Shown piece by piece: positions 30,864-43,600 of a stretch of 64,000 nucleotides of DNA. The stretch covers positions 242,102,584 to 242,166,583 of the forward strand of contig NC_134570.1 of NCBI RefSeq assembly GCF_050947875.1, in the 5' to 3' direction. Below the pieces are notes generated by a model that was not told the DNA's origin, did not search any database, and worked only from the letters and a program-made list of their open reading frames with translations. The position numbers and the translations under genes are program-made. The stretch comes from Dermacentor variabilis (taxonomy: Eukaryota > Arthropoda > Arachnida > Ixodida > Ixodidae). How positions within the stretch are numbered: the stretch's first letter is position 1; each line of letters opens with the position of its first letter.

Positions 30864-32722
30864 TATTTATTTATTTATTTTATTTCCAATACTGTTAGCC
30901 CTTGCGGGCTGTTACAGGGGTGGGGGAAAAAGAATTTTCCACAAACGCGTAACACCAGTTCCGCAATAAACAATGCATTCAGCAAACACATGGCAGTTTA
31001 CACTCAAATGATTCAGTTGTGTGCATTTCAATAAATACATCTGCATCAAGTTTGTTACAATCGACTATAGTTTCCACAAGAAAGGAAAATTTGAAGGTAT
31101 CAACGCACGGCACATAGGGCATTACAGCATGAGGGTGACCTGTACATGGTAACACTTGTCCAGGGGGACGCAAGTATAGTCTGTAGTCCAAATTGAATTT
31201 ATTGGTATACAGTTGGTACAAGAATTTCAACCTGGCTATTTTTCTGCGTATTGTGCGTTCGGGCAAACCGGCACGAGATAATGATGCAGTTACAGACTGC
31301 GTCCTTTGATAAGCATTAAAGATAAACCGTGTGGCTAGTCTTTGAATTCGTTCCAGTTTATTTATCAAGCCCACTTGGTGCGGATCCCAGACTATACATG
31401 CGTATTCTAGTGTGGGCCGTACAACTGTTTTTTGTACGCCTTGAGCTTTACCTCGGGTGTAGCATCTTTCAACTTTCGCCTTAACAGACTGAGTTTGCGT
31501 TGAGCAGAACCACAAATGTTTTCAATGTGTGCGTTCCAATTCAAATTGTGCGTAATTGTGACCCCAAGATACTTAAGCTTACTAACATGCTGAACTGGGC
31601 TTTATTTATTCTGTAAGAAAAAAGCAATGGGGTTTTCTTGTTAGATACAGTCATGTAAGCTGTTTTATCGAAATTAATTTTCTTGTCCCACGTAACACAC
31701 CAGTCGTAAATTCTTTGCAAGCATTCGTTCAACAACACTTGATCCTGGACATGTTTAACGCAACAGTACATAAGGCAGTCATCTGCAAATAGACGCAGTT
31801 CAGTGTTAGGATGCAAGTCATTAGCAATATAATTTACATATAACAGAAGCAAAATTGGTCCTAAAACCAAACCCTGTGGCACACCAGATAAAACAGCTAA
31901 GGAGGATTATCTTTCGCCTGCTATTTGAATATATTGTTTTCTATTTGCAAGGTATGCATGGATCCATTTCACAATTTGTGTATTAACTCCAAGTTCATAC
32001 ATTATCTCAATAAGTTTTGTGTGACACACCCGGTCAAAAGCCTCAGAAAAATCAATTGATATAACATCAATTTGATCGTTGTTGTTAACTGTGACGCTGA
32101 AAGCATGAGACACCTCAAAAAGCTGCTTCACTGTTGACAGACGTTGGCGAAAGCCATGCTGCTTACTGTAGAATAAGTTGTTATTTTCTATATATTCAAC
32201 CAAATGTTTCAATATTATGTGTTCTAACATTTTACACGTGGAGCATGTAATGGAAATTAGCCAATAGTTTTCTGCCAATAATTTATTGCCCGCTTTAAAA
32301 ATAGGTACGCTGCATGCAAGGAGCCAATCTTCTGGCACACCTCCGATACGACATGACATTGCAAAAATTCTAGACAAAAAATGTGATATCCATTCACAAT
32401 AACGCCTTAAAAACTCATTGGGTAGCTCATCGGGGCCACAAGATTTTTTGGTATCCAGTTTTAATAACAATGCTAGAATGCCTTCTCGAGAAAGTACAAT
32501 ATTATTTCTATCTTCACACAGCGACAAACCATCGCTCGCATTTATGGGGTGCCTATTACTGCCAGGTGTAAATACAGAGTCAAACATACTCTTAAAAGCC
32601 TGTGCGATCAAAGCAGGTTTAGTGCAGACATTTCCGTCTGCCTTAATTTCATTAATGTTGCACGTAGAACCAGATAAGTAATTCCAGAATTTCTTAGGTG
32701 AGTTTCGCAAGTAATCCACCAG
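30864..32722 (-). mobile_element. CR1/L2-like LINE, 5'-truncated
   Basis: RT coding sequence on the minus strand ends in a 3' UTR and an (AAATA)n-type tail (30864-30887). It lies between two outward-facing Penelope-like ends. It starts in the RT and has no endonuclease or ORF1. Confidence 0.8.
30979..32719 (-). pseudogene. LINE reverse transcriptase (CR1/L2-like)
   Basis: RT motifs in order: KKSCGPDELPNEFLRRY, WLLACSVPIFKAGNKLLAEN, KQHGFRQRLSTVKQL, IDFSEAFDRVCHTKL, then MPQGLVLGPILLLLYVN and the catalytic RLFADDCLMY. The thumb and C-terminus include TVVRPTLEYACIVWDPHQ. The VPQG-VLGP and FADD signatures fit the CR1/L2/jockey group. An in-frame TAA lies at 31907-31909 and the frame shifts near 31530. 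It has no activity. Confidence 0.83.
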
Positions 32723-33556
32723 TGTTAAAAAAAAAAATGCCGCCTTCGTGTCTTTTCATTCTTTTCTAGCTTCTAACCAGCATCGCTGAAAGCCTAGCAA
32801 CAAGCCTTAAAATAAAACAATCGGCAGTCACTCAATTTGAGAATCGCTCACGGCAAATGGTTGTGCTTATCCCATATGTGCACCAGGTTGCGCATAATCT
32901 CAAAAAGGTTGTCAGCAGGGCAGGCATTAGGTTGCTGTTCACTGCCAGAAGTAAGTTAGGTAGCCTGTGCCATCAAGTCAATTGTCAAGTGCCATCAAGT
33001 CAAGAACAGCAAAACAGTTGTAAAAAGCAGCACAGCCAGTGGTTTGTTGGTGACTGTTCTGACTGTGTGGTTTGTAAGATTCCTCTTTCATGCAAGCGTT
33101 TTTATTTCGGTCAAACAGGGCGGTGCATCAATGACCGCATGCGTGAACACTCAAACAAAGTTCGAAAACGAGCCAGAGTTAACCACTTATCACTGCATTG
33201 TAATGAATGTGGTTGCAAGCCGTCTTTTAAAGATGTGACCTACTTGTCAAAATACCGCGATGACCGCGCTTGTCTTATTTTCGAATCTTTCCACATTCAT
33301 ATAAGCGGCGAAGCATGTGTAAGCCTTCCCTCTATTTTCCTCCTTCGGAAGGAGATTGCCCTCCTATCGCATTAATTGCATTTCCCCCCCCCCCCCTGCG
33401 CATGCAGAATTCTGTTGATTCTGTGCTTTGAGATAGTGCTTTGATTCTGTGCTTTGAGACTGAAAGAACAGAGACACTTGTTTGCTAGTCAGCACCGGTG
33501 TCTGTGTCCCTCTCCTCGTCTTGTTGTTTAGCACTGTTTTGCTGCTCGTAATCATT
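32723..33556 (+). pseudogene. Penelope-like element C-terminus with GIY-YIG endonuclease
   Basis: The frame at 32857-33375 reads VVLIPYVHQVAHNLKKVVSR (RT-endonuclease linker), KQHSQWFVGDCSDCVVCKIP, then the GIY-YIG core FYFGQTGRCINDRMREHSNK and the later acidic residue in CLIFESFHI. GIY-YIG after the RT is diagnostic of Penelope-like elements. The RT itself is missing, so this is a 5'-truncated copy. The 3' end (33460-33556) mirrors 30540-30640. A C-run at 33385-33398 interrupts the 3' region. Confidence 0.82.
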
Positions 33557-36434
33557 AACCAACCAACCCAAATGCGTACTCTTAATGCATCTTGATTAAC
33601 ACCACTCCCACTATCATGACTGTCAAGGTATCAGACAGACAGTGCCACTTGTTTCATAGCAGTTCCATGAAGCACTTGTTTAAGAAGTTTTGGGGCTTGG
33701 GTGTAAGTTTGCCTTAATGGCCCAGTGATTATGATGATGATCATAATTATTGGTTAGGATGCAAAATATTTAGACCGCTACAAGTTTTGCGTGCTGTTTT
33801 CAAGCTTATGCTTGGATACAAGGTTAAATACCTATGAACACACACCAGGGCATCTTGCATCTTGATATAACGATTGCTACATTTCAGCCTTGAGAAAATG
33901 TGTTTCTTGTGTTAGGCCATTATGTAAGGCTTATTGTCTAACAGGCATGTTGCTATTATTAAACCTGAAGTTAGTCACAGATCCACAAACTGCTTGCTCA
34001 CAATCACTCAGAAAAAAGAGAACTGTGTGTTGTAAATTTAAAAGCATTTAATGTGTACACGGACACTTTATGTTGCTCTGCATATGTGACATACAACCTT
34101 GGCAAATATGAGAAAACACCTGCAGTAGGAGGGGATCGTCACTTGTGCTGGAGAAGACAGTAGAGGAAGGTTGCTTGCGGACACTGGCTGTGCAAAAGAA
34201 AGAGAGCCCTTGTGCAGGAAGGTTTCCCCCTTGCACCACACATGGTTTGCTTCGATATCGGCTACCCCTAATACCTTTTTACGAATTCTTGTGGTCGAAC
34301 GCTCCCTGGGTGCTTTACAACTGCTATTCTGTAATGAAAATTTTGACACGGTCTTAGTGAGAGGCCTTTTAACATTGTAGAGAGGCCAGTCAAGTAACTA
34401 CTTTTCAGGGGAATCTCTGGCAGTCAGCGGGGCCCAGAGCCTTTTTTAGCCCGTAGCTTAATCTGGCCCTGGTTCTATGGCACACCCACAGCTACGCCTA
34501 GAAATGTTATTGGCAATTGTAAGAGTGGCTCACACTTTAGGCTGCGTTTTGGTTTTTACTGAATGCATGTTTACTGCCAGTGACTGGCAGTGGAAAGAAT
34601 TCAAGCTCCTACTTGTGCATTGGAAAAGCTTAGACATCCTGTACTCATTCTCCCAGGGCATGGAAGCTTTCAGGGCACTGAGACTGGAAAACAGTGATGC
34701 TGGAAAAAGTAGCATCAGATGCTCGATGCTAAAATGTTAGCTTTTAACACCTGTGTTAGATCAAACATAGAGTAGTGAGGGATGCGTTTGTCATAAAATA
34801 ATCGGAGCAACTGGAGCGTGTTAATTGCAAAACAGTGATGTTCATGCTTGTTAAATATAAAAATTGAGGTTTTGGCTTTTAAAGATGTTATTAATTCATT
34901 TGAAACTCATGGATAATTAGCTCTTTTTTCACAAGTGTATGTTTGTGAAAAATTAAATTAAAACTGCCTAATTATGTCCATCCACTCACAACGGAAAGGA
35001 TTTGTCAGAGGTGCTCACCGTTCATCGGCTCCTATATTTCCTTGAATACAAATAGCCTTAAATTAGTTTATTTTCAAATACCATTGCAGATTGGTATTCA
35101 TTTACTGTCAATACTGTTGTGGCCGAATGATTTCGCTACGTAAGTTGATGAATGCTTTTCTTGCTGTTGATTTCTTCACATTTTCGTCAATAAACAAAGC
35201 ATCTCTTATCTCTCTGTCATTCCCACTTACATTGCAATGGAGCCCTTCCTTAGTGTGGGCACTATCTCACACTATCTTTAAATGAATAAATGGAGTGTGC
35301 CTACTAAACACATTTTGAAAGCCACAAATTGCATTGTCCAATCGGCCTGTAGCCGACAAGCTCGTACAAATATTTAACAGAGCTGAATAAGCAGCACTTC
35401 CTGTTTTGAGTTGTAGAGCCCTGTCTGCATTTCTCGAATATGCGAACGGAACATGGCATGTTGTGAAACACATTTATTTGGCTCATGGAACATTTACTCT
35501 GAGAACAGATAACATCCATTCTTAGTTAAAAATTGGGTGGAAGCTAGTATTGCTTTTCTCTTTAAGTATGTCTTCTAAAGTGGGAATACATCAGTGCAGC
35601 AACGTTTTTGTTTATTATTATTGTAAATGGCTTCAACTAATCTGCATACTTTTTCATCAGTAAAACTCTCATGTAATGAATGCTAAAATCACCATTTACA
35701 TAAAATTTGGTTACAGTGACTCAAGCTATCATGTGTGACTAATCGGGACAATACTCTAAGTCATTTTTATGGACTGGTAGTACTGCGGTCATAGCAGTTG
35801 TTGGCTGTATGTTGAGAGATGAGACCGCACTGCAGGGCCAACACACAACTTTATTAACCTGCTAATTTATGATGTTGCCCAATTACACATATCCACAACA
35901 ATGCTTTATTTGAAGACACTGCTTTATTTGAGTAAGCAGCTGTTAAGAAATGAATGAATCTGATGTACTACTCCTTCCAACTAACAACTTCTACTACTGC
36001 TGACTACTATAGTAATTATCTCACCTATATTCTGCAACTTCATGTTGTTTCTTCGTTGTAAATTGAATATAAGCTATACTTTGCATGTTCATGTAGCACA
36101 ATTTGATCGGACATCCAAAACTTGCTAATAACACTTATCTGCATATACATCACACTTGGAGGGGTTATGCTATAAGAAGGAATAAAGAAAGCTAAAGTGA
36201 AAACACTGACATTTAGACATTGAGGGGCAGCTTTAGACAAGTTGAGACATTGTCTTTTATTTTCTCCATCAATGATCGAGCCGTTGCTGTCATATGAATG
36301 AAAAGGTAGATGTGAAAGAATATTTAACAATTCTGAACTGATGTAGCATTCTTGTTTTGGAGATTTCGAGGAAGGCCGAGTTTAAAGTGTTTCTCTCGGG
36401 GGCTGAAATTTCTAACAGCGAGTTGGCTGCTTGC
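33557..36434. other. Unassigned AT-rich sequence
   Basis: Intron-like. Small frames at 34068-34380 and 34477-34740 show no domain I know. No tRNA, repeat array or complete transposon seen. Confidence 0.4.
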
Positions 36435-36844
36435 TTAAAGGTATACTAAAGAGCAATTTTAAGTCAATGTATAACAATAAAGAGTTCCTTCGAAACTATT
36501 TTCGTTGACCGTGCAATAATTGGTTGAATATTAAAAGAGTAAAGGAAGCTCCAAGTGCATTTTTTTGAATTTCTCATTGGTACGTCAGTGTGACTTGTGA
36601 CGTCACGTGTTTCAACATTCTTTCCTTCTTTTTCTCACATTTTGGCTGTCCAGTAAAATTTTCTGAAACATGCAAGGTTCAGTGTTTGGCTTCGTTAGGC
36701 GTCACGTGTCGCTTGTTGTCACGACGAGGTGCAGGAAATGCAAGGCAGCGTGAGGGGCCGCCGGACTTTCGTTTGTGCATCTTTTGCGGTTTACCAAGGA
36801 GCCTCTTCTCACCAGTTTATTCTAGAAGGGTAACTTACTAAAAC
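36435..36844 (+). mobile_element. Diverged TTAA-type element terminus
   Basis: TTAA followed by AGGTATACTAAAGAGCAATT and TTTAAGTCAATG parallels the terminus at 10991 (TTAA, AGGGACACTAAAGG, ATTAAGTCAACG). The GC-rich stretch after it (36690-36790) is in the same relative position as the GC-rich body there. The other end is not found. Confidence 0.5.
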
Positions 36845-39800
36845 ATTTCCAACAACTGTTCTTTCAACTATCCCTTTCAAGTATGCACAAGAAGCTAATA
36901 TAACCTGGAAAACCTTGCTCCAGGTGTACGGTGTCTGCATCGTGCTTATACGCATAGCACCGCTGTTGATCGGCCGCAAGGCCAACCGACGCCTGATGCG
37001 CTCGGGGCGTCATGTTTGCGCAAACCACGATTGACGAGCTGACATTTCAAGAGACTGCGTTAGCACCACGCTGCGTAGGCCGCACTCTACGCGGCGCTGT
37101 TGGCGTTTTCGCAGCGCGCTGGTCCCGTGCATTCGTTCGGAGTGCAAAAAACAGACAAACCGATTCGGGGAACGTAGCTGTTGAAAATCGGCGCTCGAGG
37201 TGACTGCAACTCGCCTCTTGCTGCGTAATGAATGCGCTGTTATAACGGCGGACACCAGCGGTAGTTGCAACACTCTGGTCTCGTGGTATTGATACAAGGA
37301 CAAATGAGCGCGTTGAAAACGAAGAATGGAGACGTGGACGCTGTGTCTACGGATTTGCGTTGTGTCTCGGCTGGTGCTTTTTTGCCACGAATTAGCGGTA
37401 CGCTGACGAACTGGAGAATTCAAGGCGGCGTTCGATTTCTTCGAAGCTGGCAGGTAACATTAGATACTCGCCGTGTTACTCACACCACTCACTCTGATTG
37501 CTGTATTGGCGTCTTCGAGGATGACTATCTTGCATTCTACCGATACCTGAACTGGCAATGCGCGTGTCGACTTCGTCCGCATCCCTCGCCTGCCCCCCTC
37601 ACTACCAGGCACGTACGCAGGTTTTTTTTTCAGGGGAGGGGGGGCAACCCAAGGCATCTTTGTGCGCAAATAAGAGGGGGAGGTACCTTAAGGTACCTAT
37701 CCCTCCCCCCCCCTCCCCCCTTACACTAGTAAATTTACTATAAGTGTGAATGTGAATAATGCCCACATTTCGCCATGAGAACGCGCAATCCCGCAAGAGA
37801 TAAATAAAATAAGGTGTATCTCGCAGGTATACGCCTGTGAGATAGAACTCTCAATTGACAAACAAGGAACCACATCAAATAGATTCGCGCAGGAAGAACA
37901 CTGCCATGAACAAGTAAACAAGCGAAAGCATAAAATAACGATTTCTATTAGCGTTTCTTTAAAATTAGCTCCGGAAGAAACAAAGAGAAATACATATTTG
38001 CGGAACAATCCCAGTTCTCTTGGATCCCTCGTTTACTGCTTACCAAGTGCCAAAACCGACTCGTATTGTTATTTGGGAAGTTGCGTAATGATGCGTGGCT
38101 GCCAGTCCCGTACAGCCGCACAGAGCGCAGGTCGCTGCGGTTCTAGACGCACTCCGCCCACCACGGAATGTTAGAAACCACCCGCATAAGCAGAGAAGTG
38201 GCTACGCCAGGTGGTTAGACTGATAACGGTAGAAGCGTCATTCAAAACATACGAAATCCCCCATTCACAGCGGCGTTTTCGCTACTTTCTTTTTAAATAA
38301 AAAGGTGTTGATGCATAAATAGTTTCACGAGCAACGGTTAAAATTTTCGTTTTTCCTTCCTGTTTGGGTGTTACCTTCTCTCTCTCCTTTAGTAGATCGC
38401 TTAATTTCTCAACTGCTTGCGACTCTTGTTTCTAGTTGACCATTTTGCATGACAAGTGCTGTACGATTGGGGGAAAACCAGACGAGGTAACGGGTGACAT
38501 TCATGTTGCTTATGGGTTTAACCGTTACTGCAGGGTTTGATCATGGACGCTATTTCGGATGATTTTATTTTCCACCTTACCTAACCTATATCAGAGGTAT
38601 ATGGTTCCGAGGATATGCCAGCGTCGCGGCGAGCCGTCACTCGAGGAAATAATGAAGCAAAAGGAAAAGTTAAACGTAACTGGCATTAGACGGTTTGAGA
38701 AAGCGTTTGCCGCCTCACGTACGTTAAGCGTAATCACCTTTGCGGGACGTTACGGTGCGCGTCCTTTCAAGTTTACCGTACGAGAACGCAAACGTAAGGA
38801 AGACGTTATAAAACAGGGCGTCGTCTGGTGCATCGTGCCAAACTTATCCAAGCCAAGACAATCCATTACCAATCATCCCGTTCATCCTTGGTTGTTTCTA
38901 TTAGTCTAGCCACCCTAGTTTCTATAGACCGTTTTTTCGTAGGCGCCGCCATATTGTGAACGCAGTGGCGCCGCCTATCAGCAGCGCCATACTGGCTTGG
39001 GTGAAAGCGGTCTTTTGCATGGCAGGTATACGCTTGGCGGCAGTTTCTGGCGTTTGTTTTCGCGGTCGTGCGGTATGTTTAGTATGACGTGCGTCTTCTA
39101 CGTAGTAAACGGTTCTGTGAGACGTGCTGAAGTGGTTTAAGGCGTCATGGCCGGAATTTCTGCTGGCGTTGAGGTGGACAGAACACGCAGCGCGATGTGT
39201 GCGCGCATATTCGAGTCTACAATCAGCCTCGGAGATGAATTGTGCATTTCTGAATGTTCCAGTCACTAATGTGACCTTATTGCAGTATTATCCTCTATTT
39301 CTAAGCTGCGGAAACATACGCGACGATCATAACAGCGTGATCGTGGGTACCGTTCTGCTACGATAGGAGCTGTGATGTTATACTTTGGCAAGCGTTCAAA
39401 CTGTTCGCTGCAGGTTACATAGCGTGACTACTTGGTTCGATGGGTGAGGTTTCCGCACCTGAATAAAATAGTTTTGGCAAGTGATAGCAGCATACCTTAC
39501 AGTCTGAATTACGCTTGTCCAGCAAAGGGACTGTTTACGAACTGCGCGAGCGTCCTAAGCAGTGGTAAGTGCTGGATTACATATATCTTTGTTCTATATA
39601 CCGCATGGTCCAAGCATACCGCATCAGCGGCTATATATTTATAAACGTTGTGCGGCGTGACTATGCGAGGCCCTATTGTGGCGTTAGCCCGTTTTCTCTT
39701 GCTTTTTCGAGAAAGAGGATGATAACCGAATTTCTTTTTCGGTTGTGTTTGTTCCGTTCACTACGACGCGCTCACACGCATTACGGAAATTTTGTCCTCA

Positions 39801-40560
39801 AAAATAGGCATCGCATTCTTTTTATGCGATCCTTCATATATTATGGCTGTATGCAGGCAAAAAAGGCAATGCCGAAGCGCATAGCTTACATATGTACCGT
39901 GCTGGTTCACAAACCGCAGTGATCGCTGTGTTGAGCAGCGCCATCGGCCTCATGCAGGAAGGCTAGCGTAGACATATGGTAATTTGAAGCCTACTAGACT
40001 TGAAATGCGCGAGAACGATGCCGGTGCATCACAAATATTTGATTGCGCCTGCCGCTTAGATGTTTCGTGGTTGCCTTAGGTTGGCCGTGCACGAGCATGC
40101 GCTCTTATGTTTATGCTTTGCTCCCTACGCCACGCGATCAGATATTGAGCAGATTTACCATTTCATGCTGCTAATACAGAGACACCGGGTTTCTTTGTTG
40201 AATTAAAACCGATATAAGTAAAATAGTAAGCAACACATACACACACCGCGACTGATAATGTGCGTACACCGCGGCTTATAAAACGCGACACATTTCTGCG
40301 CTCCCAAAAGATATTTCCGCCTACTGTAGTTACCGATGCACCGAAAGGCTTCCCTGACGACCTTATATGAACGGACACGGCTTAAATTTCACAATATACC
40401 ATCTAAAACATCTCAACATCGCTCCGCAGCACGCGACAGCAATACTTTCAAGCAGTGCCCCGCCGGATCGCCCAAGCCAGAGAGGAGGAAAGGCTCTCCG
40501 CGCGCCCTATCCTCCTCGCCCGATGAAACGGTCTATCAGACTCTGCCCAGGCGGCGCTGC
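36845..40560. other. Unassigned sequence
   Basis: There are low-complexity G/C runs near 37635-37725 with a small GGTACCTTAAGGTACC palindrome at 37683-37698. The frames at 38559-38909 (+) and 38922-39266 (-) are modest and match nothing I recognise. No RNA genes seen. Confidence 0.35.
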
Positions 40561-40674
40561 GGATGGATGGATGGATGGATGATTGTGGCTCAACCCTTTG
40601 AATCGGGCGGCGGCGGCGCGCGCCACCTAGCCTTTAATGGTTCTATATGCATGCATACCTATGTATTTACTCCT

Positions 40675-43600
40675 TTACTTTTGCGTTGATATTGTCCACC
40701 AATCAGATAGCCTCCGTTTAGTTATTTCTACCTGTTCAAAGTCTATTCTACTTTCGCTGTCTTTAAAACCCAAGGCTTTGAATAGTTCCCCGTTAGATTC
40801 AACCGCAGGGTGAAGTTGTTTACAAGCAAGTATCAGGTGTTCCGCCGTTTCCTCCTCCTCTCTACACGCCTCGCACACCAAATCTATCTCCTGGTGTCTG
40901 GCTCGGTACGTTTTAGTCCCCAGTACACCTGTCCTGGCTTCGAACAACAATGAGCTTCCCTTAGAGTTATCGTAAATATTTTCTTTGGCTATTTCTTGCT
41001 TAAACGTCCTGTATGTCTCCAATGCCGATTTGGTTTGCATCTCTGTACTCCACATACCCCTCTCTGCCTCCTTAACCTTTTTCTTGACAGATGATTCTTT
41101 ACTTGTTCCCCCGCTACTGCCCAAGTATTTGCTTGTCAATTTTCTAGTTCGCTTCCTCCACCTCGTGTCAACATTCCTCGTGTATAAGTAACTGAAAACC
41201 TTCCTAGCCCACCGAATTTCCCCCATTTTTCTCAATCGCTCCTCAAATGCTATCGTGCTACTAGCCTCTCTGCCCTCGAAAGAAGACCATCCCAGATCCC
41301 CCTGCACTCCAAGATTTGGTGTCTTGCCATGTGCTCCCAGAGCGAGCCTACCCACACCACGTTGCCTAATTTCCAACTGTTGCCGGGTCTCTGTTCTAAT
41401 ACATAGAACTGCATTGGCAAAACTCAGGCCTGGTACCATTACCCCCTTCCATATCCCTCGTACTACCTCGTACCTATTGTAGTTCCACAGTGCCCTACTC
41501 TTCATAATCGCTGCACTTCTGTTACCTTTAGTCGTTAGATATTTTTCGTACTCTGTCAGATACTCAATGCCATTATTTATCCACACCCCAAGGTACTTGT
41601 ATTTATCGACTATCTCCAGCGTGGCCTCCTGTATCTTATGCTCGCCGCAACTGTTATCATTAAAAATCATGACTGCTAATTTTTCTTTGCTAAACTTCAA
41701 GCCTAACCTGTCTCCTTCTGTACCACATATGTCCATTAATTCCTGCAGATCTTCTGCATTGTCAGCCATTAATACAATATCATCCGCGTACATCAGTCCT
41801 GGTAATGACTGTTCAATCAATTTTCCTTGCTTGAGAAATGATAGGTTGAAGCCGAGTCCGCTTTGCTGTATTTTGGCCTCTAGACCTTGTAGGTACAGCA
41901 TAAACATCAGAGGCGACAATGGGCACCCCTGCCTAAGCCCCCGCCGAATCATCACAGGCTACGAAACCTGCTTTTCCCATTGTATAATCACCCGGTTACC
42001 TTTATAGATATCTTTTAAGAAATTGGTTACTCCATCTTGCACTCCTAAAGTTTCCAGAATGCCCCACAAGCCCTCTTGAAGTACACTGTCATAGGCTCCC
42101 TTGATGTCCAAAAAAGCCAGCCATAGGTGTCTGTGTTCCTTTTCAGCTATTTCAATGCACTGTGTTAGCGAGAACAGATTGTCTTCTAGCCTCCTATGCT
42201 TCTGGAACCCATTTTGTAGCTCTCCAAGTACCCCCTCGTTCTCTACCCATGCCTGCAGTCTGTCCTTTATAATCTGCATAACCACCCTGTAAACCACTGA
42301 CGTCACTGTTATAGGCCGGTAGTTATTTATGTCAGCTTTGTCCCCCTTTCCCTTATATATCATTCTCATCCTACTTAGCCTCCATTCGTCAGGTACTTTA
42401 CCATCCACTAGCATTTTGCTCACCACCTCCCTCAATTCTTTCTTAGATTTCGGGCCCAATTTCTTTATTAACATAATTGGAATACCATCGGGGCCTGCCG
42501 ATGTGCTACTTGGTACCCTCTTCTCCGCCCTTTCCCACTCTTTTTGTCCAAGCGAAAGCAGTGGGTTGACCGGGCTATCCCTCTCCGACGTACTGCATGT
42601 ACCATTTGTCTGTTTTGTAAATTTTTCCCTCATCATGGTTCCTATATGCTCCATTGCCGCCTCTCCTTCTAACCGAGTACCTTGAGCTGTTACTATATAC
42701 CTCTGCTCTAGGCTTGTCCTATTACCCAAGGAGTTCAGATGTTGCCAGAATTTTCTAGCTGCCTGTTTATCTTTTTTATTGCTTATTTTTGACAGCCATT
42801 GGGACCCTTTTGTCTTGATTTTCTCGTTGATCAAATAAGATGCTTCCCTTTTGCATTTTATGTAGTTTACCCATTTCCTCTCTACTTCTGCTTCAGGTTC
42901 TCCCTTACTTTTGGAATACCTGTGTTCCCTGGAGGCTTTCTGACGTTTCTTTATGGCCTTCTTAACCTCTTCATCCCACCAGCTCTTGAGTTTTCGTATC
43001 CCTTGCCTTGTTTTCCTGACTCGCGCCTTACCTAGCTCACGCTCAAATAGTCTCATTAACTTTGGGTAAGTCCAATCAGTTTCAGTACTCTCTGATATTT
43101 CCTCTTCAATTTGTTTGGCCGCTATTTCCACTTCGTCTTCTGAGTAAAAAATCACATCTGGCGTTTCCTCGCGCGTCGTTCGTGCTTTAGTTTCCCTCTT
43201 AAAACTCAACTTGATACGTTTGTGGTCGCTACCTATACTTCTGGAGCCCTGTTCATCTATAATCATGGCTCCTAATCTATCGTACATCCTATGTGACATC
43301 AACGCATAATCTATTGTCGAGTGTCGACCCCCTACCTCCCATGTTATGATCCCGTCACACTTTTCAGTAGAGTTACAGACAACTAAGTTAAGCCTCTCAC
43401 ACATATCCAGCAGCATGTTACCTGTGGAGTCTGTGTACCCATCCATATCTTCAACATGCGCATTCATGTCTCCTAATACAATTACTTCACATCCTTTTCC
43501 TAGCTCATTGATGTCCGCTGCTATACAGTCCAACATTTTTTTTGTTTTCCTCTTTAGCATTTGATCCTGTCCAAAGGTATACAAAGCCCAGAAGTGTTTT
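40675..43600 (-). pseudogene. LINE endonuclease C-half, RT and C-terminal zinc domain
   Basis: Endonuclease motifs on the minus strand: GDMNAHVEDMDGYTDSTG near 43460 and IGSDHKRIKL near 43220. RT: AGPDGIPIMLIKKLGPKSKK, YRPITVTSVVYRVVMQIIK, LQNGFQKHRRLEDNLFSLTQ, LAFLDIKGAYDSVLQEGLW, then GLRQGCPLSPLMF and LMYADDIVLMADNAEDL. The C-terminus carries CEACREEEETAEHLILAC and RRLSDWW. A premature TAG at 41959-41961 lies just before the QGCPLSP motif in an otherwise continuous frame. An A-run near 43530-43545 causes a frameshift from the upstream part. The product would prime reverse transcription at a nick; this copy is disabled but nearly whole. Confidence 0.88.

Noticed and set aside
37010..37423. 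A 137-codon minus-strand gene
   Set aside because: No recognisable domain; competing frames on the other strand; composition effect likely.
38559..38909. A 116-codon plus-strand host gene
   Set aside because: Starts in unremarkable sequence, no domain or splice context recognised; left as unassigned.
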